Part shown: positions 1-8,031 of the stretch, one piece after another
Layout: each line of letters starts with the position of its first letter
How positions within the stretch are numbered: position 1 is the stretch's first letter
NCBI GenBank assembly: GCA_964627255.1
Contig: CAZVIN010000062.1
Coordinates: forward strand, 1 to 64,000
Source: CALLJL01 sp964627255
Lineage (GTDB): Bacteria; Acidobacteriota; Aminicenantia; Aminicenantales; CALLJL01
Reading direction: 5' to 3'
Length of the DNA stretch: 64,000 nt
Made by a program: the position numbers and the translations under genes
Notes under the pieces: generated by a model
What the model saw: the letters and a program-made list of their open reading frames with translations, nothing else
Databases searched by the model: none
What the model was told of the DNA's origin: nothing

Positions 1-567
1 GACCTCAGGATTTTTAGGATGAATAACAATCCGCGCAATGGTATTAGTGTCAGTCAAGCCCATATGCTGCCAGGTCTTGCCAGCATCGGTAGATTTATAG
101 ATACCGCAACCAGGATGGGAACTACGGAAAATATTGGCCTCCCCTGTGCCAACCCAGACTATATTAGGGTTAGAAGGAGCGATGGCGATATCGCCGATGG
201 AGGTCGAAAGCTCCTGGTCAAAAACAGGTACCCAAGTCGTCCCTTCATTCTCTGTTTTCCAGACACCACCAGAAGCTGTGGCCACATAAAGGGTGTAATT
301 CTTGCCTTTGGGCGTAACAACGGCCAGATCCGTGGCGCGGCCGCTCACGTTGGTGGGGCCAAGGAATTGCCACTTTAAGTCCTTGAAGGGGGAAGCTTTT
401 TTCATCTCTAAGTGTTTGGCAAATCCCTGGAGCCTGACCTCGGGAGGAGTGGACTGAATCTTGGCTGGTTTCTTAGGCTGCTGGGAGAAAAGGAAGAGAA
501 AACTGAAAAACAGAACGAGGAAAAAGATAAAAGGACGGAAGCCAAAGAAATTTTTCTTGCGGTTCAC
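1..567 (-). CDS. BNR/VPS10-type beta-propeller exoprotein, N-terminal 189 residues (runs off left edge)
   Basis: The minus-strand frame opens with GTG at 567, behind an AGGAGG Shine-Dalgarno, and stays open to base 1. The first ~27 residues are a basic start (MNRKK) and a very hydrophobic Phe/Leu-rich stretch, a signal peptide or anchor. The mature part has Asp-box/BNR signatures: GGVWKTENEGTTW, then GCGIYKSTDAGKTWQHMGL, each an S/T-x-D-x-G-x-T-W strand turn. WVGTGE and NPNIVWVGTG are typical of sialidase-like propellers annotated as glycosyl hydrolase (BNR repeat), abundant in Acidobacteriota-like genomes. The substrate cannot be read from this fragment, and hydrolase activity is not established for the family. 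A perfect inverted repeat lies about 33 bp upstream of the start. Confidence 0.85.
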   Translation of the reverse strand, partial: MNRKKNFFGFRPFIFFLVLFFSFLFLFSQQPKKPAKIQSTPPEVRLQGFAKHLEMKKASPFKDLKWQFLGPTNVSGRATDLAVVTPKGKNYTLYVATASGGVWKTENEGTTWVPVFDQELSTSIGDIAIAPSNPNIVWVGTGEANIFRSSHPGCGIYKSTDAGKTWQHMGLTDTNTIARIVIHPKNPEV

Positions 568-599
568 TTGAAACCTCCTAAAAATAAGCGGTCGTTAAT

Positions 600-620
600 A
601 TGATACCGTGGTGGTATCAT
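600..620 (-). promoter_or_regulatory. Perfect 8-bp inverted repeat, candidate operator of the BNR gene
   Basis: ATGATACC (600-607) and GGTATCAT (613-620) are exact reverse complements separated by GTGGT. The element lies 33-53 bp upstream of the GTG start at 567, where a repressor would overlap the promoter or early transcript. No run of T follows, so it is not a good terminator. The binding protein is unknown. Confidence 0.45.
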
Positions 621-985
621 TTTGATTAATAATTTTTACCAATTAATTTGCCTCGCTGGGAAAAAGGATATTCATCGAGGCAAGTAAAAAAACTTGGAGC
701 CGAGCCTCTTGGTTTGGAAGTAAGCATTCTCGACTGAATATATCTTATTTAAAAGAATAATTGGCCGCTGTCAATAAAATCTTGATTCTTTTCGCAAAAA
801 GGGCGTCCCGGACTTCCGGGCTACGTCTATGAAGAGCGAGGCGGGAAAAAGCAGCCAGGGAGCGATGCCATCTCGGAGGCTAATTAACTAACCTCGCCAG
901 GATAGAAGAGAGGCCACAAAATAAAAAAAGCTTTTTGCCCTGTGTTTAAGGCGAAAAACCAAGCGAAAATCAGAAGGTTGCCGAG
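621..985. other. Intergenic region, no gene recognised
   Basis: This non-coding stretch lies between the divergent BNR gene and the 3' end of the nitroreductase gene. It is AT-rich up to about 790, then mixed. It contains short imperfect repeats (a CCCGGACTTCCGGG palindrome near 808) but no tRNA, no ORF with a ribosome binding site and no convincing terminator. Confidence 0.5.
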
Positions 986-1642
986 CTACTGCTTAGGGTA
1001 GCCGACGGTTTGCGCCAAAATAATTTGTTGGTCTGGCCTGAGTTTCATGGCTTTAGCCAGCTCCTCCCTATTAATCAAGGCGCGGACCACGGTGGCCAAA
1101 CCTTCCGAAGCGCAGTAGAGGTAGACGTTTTGGCTGATGAAACCGGTGTGGGCGGCCGAATAGAATCGCTTATCCTCCTCAGTTCCTCGGGGGATTTTGG
1201 CTAAGTCGGCGACATAAATTAGGTTGACCGGCGCGGTCTTGACGAATTCCTGAGTGCCGGTAAGGCCGCGGACGTCTTCGTTAAGAACCTGAATCAACCT
1301 GTGTTCTTTAGCTTCATATAAATAGAGGCCATCGGCCAAGGCAACATATACGTCGATGTTCTGCCAGTTGACGGCTGAAGGCGCGGTCCGTTTGCCAGAA
1401 TCAGGCCGGTTAATACCGTAGGCGGCCCAAAGGAGTTCGGATAGAGTTTGAGCCGGGAGGGAGTCAGGCTTAAATTCTCGGTTTGACTGGCGGTTTTTAA
1501 GGCATTGCATTAATGGCCGGCCAGCCTCGAGCCGGGGAGCGGGAAGTTTAATCTCCTTAGGCTTTGGCAGCGTCTCTTGGGCCCTAATTGAAGCCAAGGC
1601 AAAAAGAACCAGCGAGCCAAAGATTAAGAACCTGTTAACCAT
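986..1642 (-). CDS. Secreted SagB/nitroreductase-family protein
   Basis: This 218-residue protein has a signal peptide at 1-21 (MVNRFLIFGSLVLFALASIRAQ) and then a nitroreductase-fold domain. Family marks are the N-terminal RQSNREFKPDSLPAQTLSELLWAAYGINR, where R-x-S-x-R contacts the FMN phosphate in SagB-type proteins, APSAVNWQNIDVYVA, and the C-terminal SEGLATVVRALINREELAKAMKLRP followed by TVGYPK. FMN-dependent oxidation or reduction is expected from the family, but the substrate is unknown. Export is unusual for a flavoenzyme, though such signal-bearing SagB relatives occur in Acidobacteriota-type genomes. The ATG is preceded by AAGGAG at good spacing. It looks monocistronic. Confidence 0.8.
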   Translation of the reverse strand: MVNRFLIFGSLVLFALASIRAQETLPKPKEIKLPAPRLEAGRPLMQCLKNRQSNREFKPDSLPAQTLSELLWAAYGINRPDSGKRTAPSAVNWQNIDVYVALADGLYLYEAKEHRLIQVLNEDVRGLTGTQEFVKTAPVNLIYVADLAKIPRGTEEDKRFYSAAHTGFISQNVYLYCASEGLATVVRALINREELAKAMKLRPDQQIILAQTVGYPKQ

Positions 1643-1665
1643 GAGGTCTCCTTAATTGGTAAATT

Positions 1666-1683
1666 AGACTCTAAAAATAGTCT
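1666..1683. promoter_or_regulatory. AGACT-N8-AGTCT dyad in the nitroreductase/dehydrogenase divergent promoter region
   Basis: An inverted repeat (AGACT 1666-1670, AGTCT 1679-1683) sits in the ~100 bp between the divergent starts at 1642 and 1744. Read on the minus strand it contains AGACTATTTTT, an 11-mer found again on the plus strand at 9604-9614 upstream of the Rrf2 regulator. A shared operator is speculative. Confidence 0.3.
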
Positions 1684-1743
1684 TTCAATTTTAAATTATC
1701 ATAAATTAAAATTTTTTTGGCTAGGCTAAAAGAGGTGACAGCG

Positions 1744-2607
1744 ATGAAAATAACCTTGATTGGGACAGGCTTGATGGGGAGGCCGATGACCGTAAGGCTC
1801 CTTCAGGCCGGCAACGAGGTGACCGTTTTTAACCGGACTAAGGAGAAAGCGTGGCCGCTCGCCGCGCTTGGAGCAAAGGTGGCCGAGAGCCCTAAGGAGG
1901 CAATTGAGGCCTCGCCGGTGACGGTTTTAATGGTCGCCGATGCGCCGGCTTGCGAGGCGGTGCTTTTTCCTTCGGGCTCCCCGGTTGATTTAAAAAACCG
2001 GACAATTATTCAGATGGGCACCATTTCCCCCCAACAGAGTCTTGACCTGGCTCAAAGGGTAGCCAAGGCCGGTGGCGCCTATTTTGAAGCGCCGGTTTTA
2101 GGTAGTATAGCGGAGGCGGAGAAGGGAGAGTTGGTCGTTCTGGTGGGCGCAACTGAGGAGCAGTTTAAACAATATTTCTCTTTGCTCCGATGTTTTTCAG
2201 CCGAGCCCGTTTATGTTGGCCCGGTGGGGCAAGCGGCCGCTTTCAAATTGGCCCTGAATCAGCTTATCGCTTCGCTCACAGCCTGTTTCGCTTTTAGTTT
2301 AGGAATAATAAAGAAGAGAGGGGTGCCGCGGGAGAAGTTCATGGAAGTTTTGCGACGGACGAGTCTTTACGCTTATCATTTTGATAAAAAGCTAGACCGC
2401 ATGTGGCAGGCGGATTATGCTCAACCCACCTTTCCTCTCCGCTTGCTCTATAAGGACGTCTCCTTAATGATAGAAGAGGCTGCGTCCTTAGGGCTGGAAA
2501 CAGAAGGGTTAGCGGGCATTCAAAAGATAATTAAGAAGGCCATGGACCTCGGTTGGGGAGAAAAAGATTATACGGCAATTACCTCCGCTATTATTGAAAA
2601 GCTTTAA
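1744..2607 (+). CDS. NAD(P)-dependent beta-hydroxyacid dehydrogenase (3-hydroxyisobutyrate dehydrogenase family)
   Basis: This 287-residue enzyme starts at ATG 1744, behind AGAGGTGA; an upstream TTG at 1717 would add nine unlikely residues. The N-terminal Rossmann motif GTGLMG is followed by FNRTKEKA, where Arg after the second strand fits NADP preference. The substrate motif is EAPVLGS in place of the usual DAPVSGG. The catalytic helix GPVGQAAAFKLALNQL carries the conserved Lys and Asn. Length and order match the GLYR1/succinic-semialdehyde reductase/tartronate-semialdehyde branch. The exact substrate cannot be assigned. No operon partners. Confidence 0.88.
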   Translation: MKITLIGTGLMGRPMTVRLLQAGNEVTVFNRTKEKAWPLAALGAKVAESPKEAIEASPVTVLMVADAPACEAVLFPSGSPVDLKNRTIIQMGTISPQQSLDLAQRVAKAGGAYFEAPVLGSIAEAEKGELVVLVGATEEQFKQYFSLLRCFSAEPVYVGPVGQAAAFKLALNQLIASLTACFAFSLGIIKKRGVPREKFMEVLRRTSLYAYHFDKKLDRMWQADYAQPTFPLRLLYKDVSLMIEEAASLGLETEGLAGIQKIIKKAMDLGWGEKDYTAITSAIIEKL

Positions 2608-2637
2608 AAATAAAAGAGCCAAATCCTTAGGGGGCTG

Positions 2638-2817
2638 GTGGGTGGTCAGGAGCTGCTGTTAGCCTCTGCTTTTAGGGCGAACCTGGGCGTCATTTACCAT
2701 AGCCGAGAAGCTGGCAAGACCTTTCGCTCTGATAAAACTCAGGCCGGCCTTCGAGTTAACCAAGGAGCAGAGTTGGAGAGACTAAAAGGCCAATTTAATA
2801 TTGGCTACCTCCTCTGA
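2638..2817 (+). pseudogene. Possible small or decayed ORF (59 codons) in the 2608-3015 gap
   Basis: The frame from GTG 2638 to TGA 2815-2817 encodes a protein-like sequence (GGQELLLASAFRANLG..., ending RLKGQFNIGYLL). AGGGGG lies just upstream but too close to the GTG for a normal Shine-Dalgarno. I recognise no family. It may be the tail of a decayed gene or chance coding. The rest of the 2608-3015 interval holds a 6-bp hairpin near 2873-2890 (GGCGTC/GACGCC) and the comEA leader. Confidence 0.2.
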
Positions 2818-3015
2818 TCATTGAATTAGGGAATCCAGATAGTAGGGCTAAGTGACAACAGGGGTGGTCAATTTGGCGTCCTGATTGACGCCGACTGTTT
2901 ACCATAAAGCGCACCTCTCTTGGCCGCGTCTATTTTTTCCCCTGTTTTAACTGAGATTATACAGCTCCCAAGTTGGCCCTTAATTTGCATAAAAGAAAGC
3001 TGAAAGGAGGTACCC

Positions 3016-3339
3016 ATGTTTGGTCTTAGCCGTCGTTTCTTGGCGACGGGATTAATTCTCTTTATCTTCCTTTGGCCTCTACTTGCTCAGCAGAATTCGA
3101 GCCAGACGAGCGCCAGTTCGACCTCTCCCAAGGTAAATATCAACACCGCCAGCTTAGAAGAGCTCCAGACATTACCCCGCATCGGCCCCGCTATCGCCCA
3201 AAGGATCATCGATTATCGGAAAGAACATGGCCCGTTCAAAAGAGTTGAGGACCTGCTGAAAATTCAGGGAATCGGGGAGAGAGTTTTTGAACAGATTAAA
3301 GACCGCGTGACTGTTGGTCAAGAGGCTAAGGACAAGTAA
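3016..3339 (+). CDS. ComEA-like helix-hairpin-helix protein, exported
   Basis: This 107-residue protein starts behind a strong AAAGGAGGT. Residues 1-24 are a signal peptide ending at LLAQ. After a Ser/Thr-rich linker comes the ComEA HhH module: VNINTASLEELQTLPRIGP, RIIDYRKEHGPFKRVEDLLKI and GIGERVFEQI, the tandem helix-hairpin-helix fold that binds DNA non-specifically. In competent bacteria this protein receives incoming DNA at the cell surface, and Gram-negative versions are short like this one. Transformation itself is not shown here, although a comF-like gene occurs at the right end of the window. Convergent with rdgB, 3 bp away. Confidence 0.88.
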   Translation: MFGLSRRFLATGLILFIFLWPLLAQQNSSQTSASSTSPKVNINTASLEELQTLPRIGPAIAQRIIDYRKEHGPFKRVEDLLKIQGIGERVFEQIKDRVTVGQEAKDK

Positions 3340-3342
3340 TCA

Positions 3343-3972
3343 TCAGGGGGCGGCTTCCCTTTTGGCAGCCGCCCCAAAAAACTCTTCTAAGAATCGCCGC
3401 ATTTGGCGCAGGGCTCGACCACGATGGCTAACTAAGTTCTTCTTAGACACACAGATTTCTCCGAAAGTGCAGCCGAAAGGTCGGTAGAAAAAAATGGGGT
3501 CATAGCCAAAGCCATGGCCGCCCCGCTTTTCCTCAGTTATCCATCCCCTGACTTCACCCCGGACGCATTTGATTATTTTCCCTTTCTTGGCCAGGCAGAG
3601 ATAACAGATGAAGCGAGCCTGTCGCTCGGGCGGAGGAACTTTCCTTAGCTGGGCCAGAACCTTAGCTATGTTTTTTTCATCATTAGCCTCTGGTGCGGCA
3701 AACCGGGCGGAAAAAACGCCCGGAGCTTTACCCAAGGCCTTGACCTCGAGACCAGAATCTTCAGCCAGAGTCAGATAATCGGTCAATTGACTATAAAAAA
3801 GGCTTTTGGCATGGGCGTTTTGGCGAAAAGTTTTCCCTTCTTCTGGGCAATCAACGTTCAGGTTAAGTTCCTTAAGGCTTAAGATTCGAACCGGGAGGCC
3901 TTCTAAAGCAGCTTTAATTTCTTTTAATTTACCTTGGTTGGTGGTCGCCACGACCAGATTAACTTTATTCAA
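3343..3972 (-). CDS. rdgB: XTP/dITP pyrophosphatase (non-canonical purine NTP pyrophosphatase, HAM1/RdgB)
   Basis: This 209-residue enzyme removes deaminated purine nucleotides (ITP, XTP) by hydrolysing them to the monophosphate. Diagnostic segments are VVATTNQGKLKEIKAAL at the N-terminus (phosphate-binding), the metal site LAEDSGLEVKALGKAPGVFSARFA, GFGYDPIFF, and SHRGRALRQM near the C-terminus. The likely start is TTG 3970-3972, which overlaps the mgtC stop by 8 bp (TTGAATAA) and suggests translational coupling. ATG is absent nearby. The C-terminal tail FFGAAAKREAAP is a short extension whose codons form a hairpin. Confidence 0.93.
   Translation of the reverse strand: MNKVNLVVATTNQGKLKEIKAALEGLPVRILSLKELNLNVDCPEEGKTFRQNAHAKSLFYSQLTDYLTLAEDSGLEVKALGKAPGVFSARFAAPEANDEKNIAKVLAQLRKVPPPERQARFICYLCLAKKGKIIKCVRGEVRGWITEEKRGGHGFGYDPIFFYRPFGCTFGEICVSKKNLVSHRGRALRQMRRFLEEFFGAAAKREAAP
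3347..3375. terminator. Strong hairpin between convergent comEA-like gene and rdgB
   Basis: GGGGCGGCT (3347-3355) pairs perfectly with AGCCGCCCC (3367-3375) around an 11-nt loop. It lies 8 bp past the comEA-like stop and inside the last codons of rdgB. No T-run follows on the plus strand, so intrinsic termination would be weak; it may act as a bidirectional 3' end or stability hairpin. Confidence 0.4.
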
Positions 3973-4609
3973 CTTTGAACTCGATGATGTCTTTGAGGTC
4001 GGCTAAGCTCTGATGAAACTGGGCTTCCCTTTCTTCTGGCCCTAAAAGAGTAAAGCTCAGCCGGATAAATTCTGGTTCTTTTTTTAAAGAAAGGTCTGCC
4101 AGCCGCACCCCTAAATGAATCGCCAATCTTTTTAATTGGCCTAAGAAATCACGGGTTTCTTTTATTTTTAGTTCATAGCGATGATGTGTCTTTTTTAGAA
4201 GTTTGCCCTCGAGCGCCCGGAAAGAGATGAGGGTGATTAGGACGATGGCGGTGTAGATGACAGCCACCACCTGGTATCCCGCGCCAATGACCAGGCCTAA
4301 GCCTGACACCGCCCAGATAGTGGAAGCGGTGGTTAACCCATGGACGGCGCCTTGACTCTGAATAATGGTGCCAGCGCCGATAAAGCCAACGCCCGTAATA
4401 ACAGCCGCCGCCACGCGCAGCGCTTCGCCGGAAGCTGAGGTGCCTTGAAGGAGCATTTGCGAAAGCAGCATCATCATGGTTGAACCCACGCAAATAAGGA
4501 TATTCGTTCTCAAACCAGCTGGTTTCTGGCTCATCTCTCTTTCCAAGCCGATGAGCCCCCCCAGCCCGATTGACAAGAGAAGTTTTAATGTAATTTCGGA
4601 AAGGTTCAT
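3965..4609 (-). CDS. MgtC/SapB family inner-membrane protein
   Basis: This 214-residue protein has five hydrophobic segments in its first ~135 residues and a soluble C-terminal domain of ~80. Family signatures are GGLIGLEREMSQKPAGLRTNILICVGS, VITGVGFIGAGTII and VHGLTTASTIWAVSGLGL. MgtC proteins help cells grow under low Mg2+ and modulate F-type ATP synthase in pathogens; the role in free-living bacteria is unclear. It is upstream of and overlaps rdgB, and lies 23 bp downstream of the prenyltransferase gene on the same strand, so 3343-6428 may form one operon. Confidence 0.9.
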   Translation of the reverse strand: MNLSEITLKLLLSIGLGGLIGLEREMSQKPAGLRTNILICVGSTMMMLLSQMLLQGTSASGEALRVAAAVITGVGFIGAGTIIQSQGAVHGLTTASTIWAVSGLGLVIGAGYQVVAVIYTAIVLITLISFRALEGKLLKKTHHRYELKIKETRDFLGQLKRLAIHLGVRLADLSLKKEPEFIRLSFTLLGPEEREAQFHQSLADLKDIIEFKVE

Positions 4610-4632
4610 GGCTGATTTCCTTTCAATTTATT

Positions 4633-5529
4633 TTAGCGGCGGAAAGAAATCAAGAAAAGAAGCAGCAGGCCGAGGGTATAGAGAGCAAAGAGAGGTCGAC
4701 GAAAGAGACGTTCCGGCTCTTCCATGACGGCTTTTTCGGCCAGGGTTTTCCAGAAAAAAAGCAAAAAATAAATAACCCAAAAGGGAATGTAGAAAAGATA
4801 AAGGTGGAACTGAAACTGGAGACAGAACCAGATATAACCAACGAAAAAGAAAAGATTAGAGGCGACCATCCCAACTAAGAGCGAGGTGGGGGAGTATTTC
4901 ATGAGAGATTGGCGGTAGGCACCAGCCTTGTCTTTTAGCCAGCGGAGTTCTGAGAGTCTCTTGGCGACCATCAAGAAGTTGCCAAAGGCCCACCAAGAAA
5001 GAAGCAGACTCAACGGGGGTAAGGGGTGAAGAGAAGAAGCCAAAGCATACCAGCCGATAAAGAAACGGATGGGGTTGTTGGCGGATTCGGAGACTGAATC
5101 CAGGAAAGGAATATCCTTAGTGCGGAGCGGCGGAAGGTTATAAATAAAACCGGCTAAAAGGAGGGCCAGAAGAGATAAAAAAAAGGCCCAGCCGAAAAAA
5201 ACCCGGGCAAAGGAAAAACAGGCTAAGCTGAGGAAGAGGCCGAGAAGAAGAAAAGGCCCCTTTTTAATTCTTCCGCTGACCAAGGGGCGACGGCTCTTAA
5301 GGGGATGGTGGCGGTCATAGGGTGCGTCGGCGATTTCGTTAACTACATAATTAACCGTGGAGACGCCCCAAGTGAGCAAGAAGGCTACCCCAACTTTCAG
5401 CAGAAGCGACGGCGTGTCGGCGAAAGAGAAATTCTTTGCTTCGAGGGATAAATAGGCAATGCTTCCTAAGATGATGGCTGTGCTCCGCGGCCATCTTTCA
5501 AGCCGCAGTGCCTCGCAGTAGGGGTTCAA
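4633..5529 (-). CDS. UbiA-family prenyltransferase (decaprenyl-phosphate phosphoribosyltransferase-like)
   Basis: This polytopic protein (298 residues from TTG 5529, eight or nine hydrophobic segments) carries the first Asp-rich UbiA motif near residues 64-72 (NEIADAPYDRHHP) followed by KSRRPLVSG. HP-x-K-x-x-RP-x-x-SG is typical of the bacterial branch that includes DPPR synthase, which transfers phosphoribosyl to polyprenyl phosphate. The second motif region is LDSVSESANNPIRFFIG. The start is set by a TTGA overlap with the upstream methyltransferase stop and an AAAGGA leader; a longer frame reaches 5601 but would overlap that gene by 76 bp. The substrate is inferred from motifs only. Confidence 0.8.
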   Translation of the reverse strand: MNPYCEALRLERWPRSTAIILGSIAYLSLEAKNFSFADTPSLLLKVGVAFLLTWGVSTVNYVVNEIADAPYDRHHPLKSRRPLVSGRIKKGPFLLLGLFLSLACFSFARVFFGWAFFLSLLALLLAGFIYNLPPLRTKDIPFLDSVSESANNPIRFFIGWYALASSLHPLPPLSLLLSWWAFGNFLMVAKRLSELRWLKDKAGAYRQSLMKYSPTSLLVGMVASNLFFFVGYIWFCLQFQFHLYLFYIPFWVIYFLLFFWKTLAEKAVMEEPERLFRRPLFALYTLGLLLLFLISFRR

Positions 5530-6428
5530 GCCTTTTCCTTTTTTTGAGCGTAAACCTCGAAGGAGTCGCCCAGAGCCAATTTTATCGGAATTCTGGACCA
5601 AAAAGAAGCCAATCCGGGTAAATTCAAAAGCGGCGAAAGGAAGCGCCGCCGACGGAGGAGATAATTGAGGCTGAAACTCCAGCTGTAGCGTCGCCAGCTC
5701 AAGACATTGAACCCAGTGAGGTTCAGGAGATGCTTTAGGCTGTGGCGGTTAAAATAGCCCAAGTGTCCAGGCCGGAAATGCCACCAGCCACGACCGGCCA
5801 AGCGGGCGGCCAAGCTATTCAAATCGGGAGTGACAATAACCAGAAGGCCGTTCGTTTTTAAGAGGCCGTTGGCCCTTTTCATTGTCAGCCTTGGGTTAGG
5901 TGTATGCTCCAAGATATCAATCAAAGTAACAACGTCATAAAATAGTTGGTCAGTCTCAAATGTTTCTAAGGACCCTTGATACAGGTTGAGGCCGTATTTT
6001 ATCCTGGCCTGCTCTCTTGCCCAGCGACTGGGTTCGATGCCGGAGACCTGCCAGCCGCGTTTCTGGGCTTCATCAAGGAACAGACCAGTGGCCGCCCCGA
6101 CATCAAAAAGTCTGCCTTTTTCCGGAGCCAACTTCTCCAGCCGCCGCAGGATGCGTCGAAAATTGCGGCGGCGGCCTGAGGCCTCGGCTTCATAGTCAGG
6201 GTCTTTTACCTCAGAATAAAGCTGGGCAAGTAGTTCAGTGTCAGGACCGGGGTTGGCAAAGACAAAGGCGCAGTGCTGACAGCGGCTTAAGTTCCAGGTT
6301 AACCCATATTCAGCATCAGTAATCTTGATTTTTTCGGGCGTAAGATTCTCTAAGGAGAGACTCCCTTTTTTAAATGGCCGGAGGTCAGGAGAAAAACAAA
6401 CCGGGCAGTGTTCTCTTTTTTGCCCCAT
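5526..6428 (-). CDS. Class I SAM-dependent methyltransferase with N-terminal zinc-ribbon
   Basis: This 300-residue protein begins with CPVC (residues 8-11) and a second pair CQHC (~50-53), a likely structural zinc ribbon. The SAM-binding motif I is RLFDVGAATGLFLDEA, followed by VSGIEPS, DVVTLIDILEHTPNP and GLLVIVTPD. The layout (Zn ribbon plus Methyltransf_23) is common in methyltransferases acting on polyprenyl-linked sugars or small lipids. It overlaps the UbiA-like gene by 4 bp, so both probably serve one lipid- or glycan-modifying step. The acceptor substrate is unknown. Confidence 0.85.
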   Translation of the reverse strand: MGQKREHCPVCFSPDLRPFKKGSLSLENLTPEKIKITDAEYGLTWNLSRCQHCAFVFANPGPDTELLAQLYSEVKDPDYEAEASGRRRNFRRILRRLEKLAPEKGRLFDVGAATGLFLDEAQKRGWQVSGIEPSRWAREQARIKYGLNLYQGSLETFETDQLFYDVVTLIDILEHTPNPRLTMKRANGLLKTNGLLVIVTPDLNSLAARLAGRGWWHFRPGHLGYFNRHSLKHLLNLTGFNVLSWRRYSWSFSLNYLLRRRRFLSPLLNLPGLASFWSRIPIKLALGDSFEVYAQKKEKA

Positions 6429-6500
6429 AGAGCCAAAAATTTGACTTTAATTTTTTAATTCAATAAACGACCTTTTATCTTTTTTCGTGCCAATCCTCAT

Positions 6501-7952
6501 TCAGGGGCAGCGAATCCCCACGAGGGAGCGAGCCGATTCAATAAGCTTCGCTGAGTCATAACCGAGGCCTTCTTTGAAGACGAGCTCGACTTTTTCGATG
6601 TCGGCAATATCCTTGGCGGGGTTTCCCTTTATCAAGACCATATCAGCCAGCTTGCCGACACCAATGGTGCCGAACTGGTCCTGAGCTCCAAGGTAAAGAG
6701 CGCCGTTATAGGTGGCAATTTTTATCGCTTCCAGCGGTGAAAAACCTGCCTCGACAAGGAGCTCCACCTCTCGCTGGTCGCCAAAACCGGGAAGAACGCC
6801 ACCATAGCCAGTGGGGTCTGGCCCGGCCAAGAGCAATCCTCCTGCCCGGACAAAGGCCAGTTCGAATTCCATTTCTTTTTTGAATAACTTTTCCCAGGGA
6901 GAGTCTTTAGTTTCAGCAACTCTGGTTCTTTGGGTCAGATAGGCAATTCTTAAATCGGCGGACATTGCCTCCAGAACCCTGGTTTGAAGAGGGGGTCTCC
7001 CGGGCACAGAAATCTCAAAAACAGGCAAGGTGGAGGTTATGGCGACTTTGTGGCTAACTAACTCTCGAATCATTTCCTGGATAGCGGGGCTATCTATTTC
7101 CAGGGCAAGAAGGGAACGCCGAACCTCCTGGGAAGGAGGACAAATATCAGGTTTTTTCCCGGGGACAAATTCGGTGTCGACTAATAAGCCGTGCTCGAGG
7201 TTATCAATGCCGAGTTGGGCAGCCTCTCGGAAACCAATCGAGCAAAGATGGGCCGTAACTTTTTTCCCTAAGCGGTGAATCTCTTTAACGGCGGCCTCCA
7301 GCTCATTCCTTCTGATGTGAGTGTAGACTTTAAAATCATCGACTCCTTCCGTCGCCCAATATTGGACAAATCTCACGGCATCCTCGGGACCGGAGAGCTC
7401 GTTCATCTGCAGGGTGAAAGCGCCTGGCCCTTCCAAGTAAGGACTCGTCACATAAATTCGAGGCCCAGGGACTCGGCCCTCGTTGACGGCTCTTTTTAAA
7501 TTGAGCTCAGTATAAGGCTCGAGGCTGCCAGTAGTGCGGATAGTGGTAACACCACAACCGAGGTAGAGCCGGGGAGCGCTGAATTCGAGGGTGTTGTAAT
7601 GGGCGGCGCCAGCGGGATAAAAAAGGTGGTCATGCATACCCACTAAACCCGGAATAACCGTATAATCCCGACGTTCTATAACCATGGCCCCAGCGGGGAT
7701 GGGCGTGGTAGCTGAGGGGCCGAGGCCGGTTATTCTTCCCTGGGAAACAACTATTGTCTGGTCTTCAAGCGGCGGCGCACCTGTACCGTCGATGACCCGG
7801 ACATGGGTCAGGGCAAAAACCGGAGCCTCGACACTGATAAAAGCTTTAACCGCCGGGGAAACGGTAGGCCGGGTCTGTCCCTTGCTTTGGGCCCAAACCG
7901 GGCTCAATAAAAACATGGCAAAAAGTGAAGATATTAACCAGTCCCTTTTCAT
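6501..7952 (-). CDS. Secreted metal-dependent amidohydrolase (imidazolonepropionase-like)
   Basis: This 483-residue protein starts at ATG 7952, preceded by GGGAGGG; an in-frame TTG at 7985 would add 11 residues before the signal peptide. The signal peptide is KRDWLISSLFAMFLLSPVWAQ. The amidohydrolase barrel shows the HxH-type metal motif GMHDHLF, DFKVYTH (possible carboxylated Lys), VTAHLC and NLEHGLL for the other metal His residues, and LAGPDPTGYG with the catalytic Asp. The C-terminal sandwich has TIGVGKLADMVLIKGNP. Relatives cleave cyclic amides or dipeptides; the substrate here is not determined. Export suits a scavenging role. Confidence 0.88.
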   Translation of the reverse strand: MKRDWLISSLFAMFLLSPVWAQSKGQTRPTVSPAVKAFISVEAPVFALTHVRVIDGTGAPPLEDQTIVVSQGRITGLGPSATTPIPAGAMVIERRDYTVIPGLVGMHDHLFYPAGAAHYNTLEFSAPRLYLGCGVTTIRTTGSLEPYTELNLKRAVNEGRVPGPRIYVTSPYLEGPGAFTLQMNELSGPEDAVRFVQYWATEGVDDFKVYTHIRRNELEAAVKEIHRLGKKVTAHLCSIGFREAAQLGIDNLEHGLLVDTEFVPGKKPDICPPSQEVRRSLLALEIDSPAIQEMIRELVSHKVAITSTLPVFEISVPGRPPLQTRVLEAMSADLRIAYLTQRTRVAETKDSPWEKLFKKEMEFELAFVRAGGLLLAGPDPTGYGGVLPGFGDQREVELLVEAGFSPLEAIKIATYNGALYLGAQDQFGTIGVGKLADMVLIKGNPAKDIADIEKVELVFKEGLGYDSAKLIESARSLVGIRCP

Positions 7953-8031
7953 TTTTTTTCCCTCCCTTTGCTCTAAAACCGCCATTTCTAAAATTATTTT
8001 TTTATTTTAGATATTAGACCCCAAGCTATGC

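Noticed and set aside
5530..5601. Upstream TTG start for the UbiA-like protein
   Set aside because: Would overlap the methyltransferase by 76 bp and add a hydrophilic stretch unlike the family; the TTGA overlap start is better supported.
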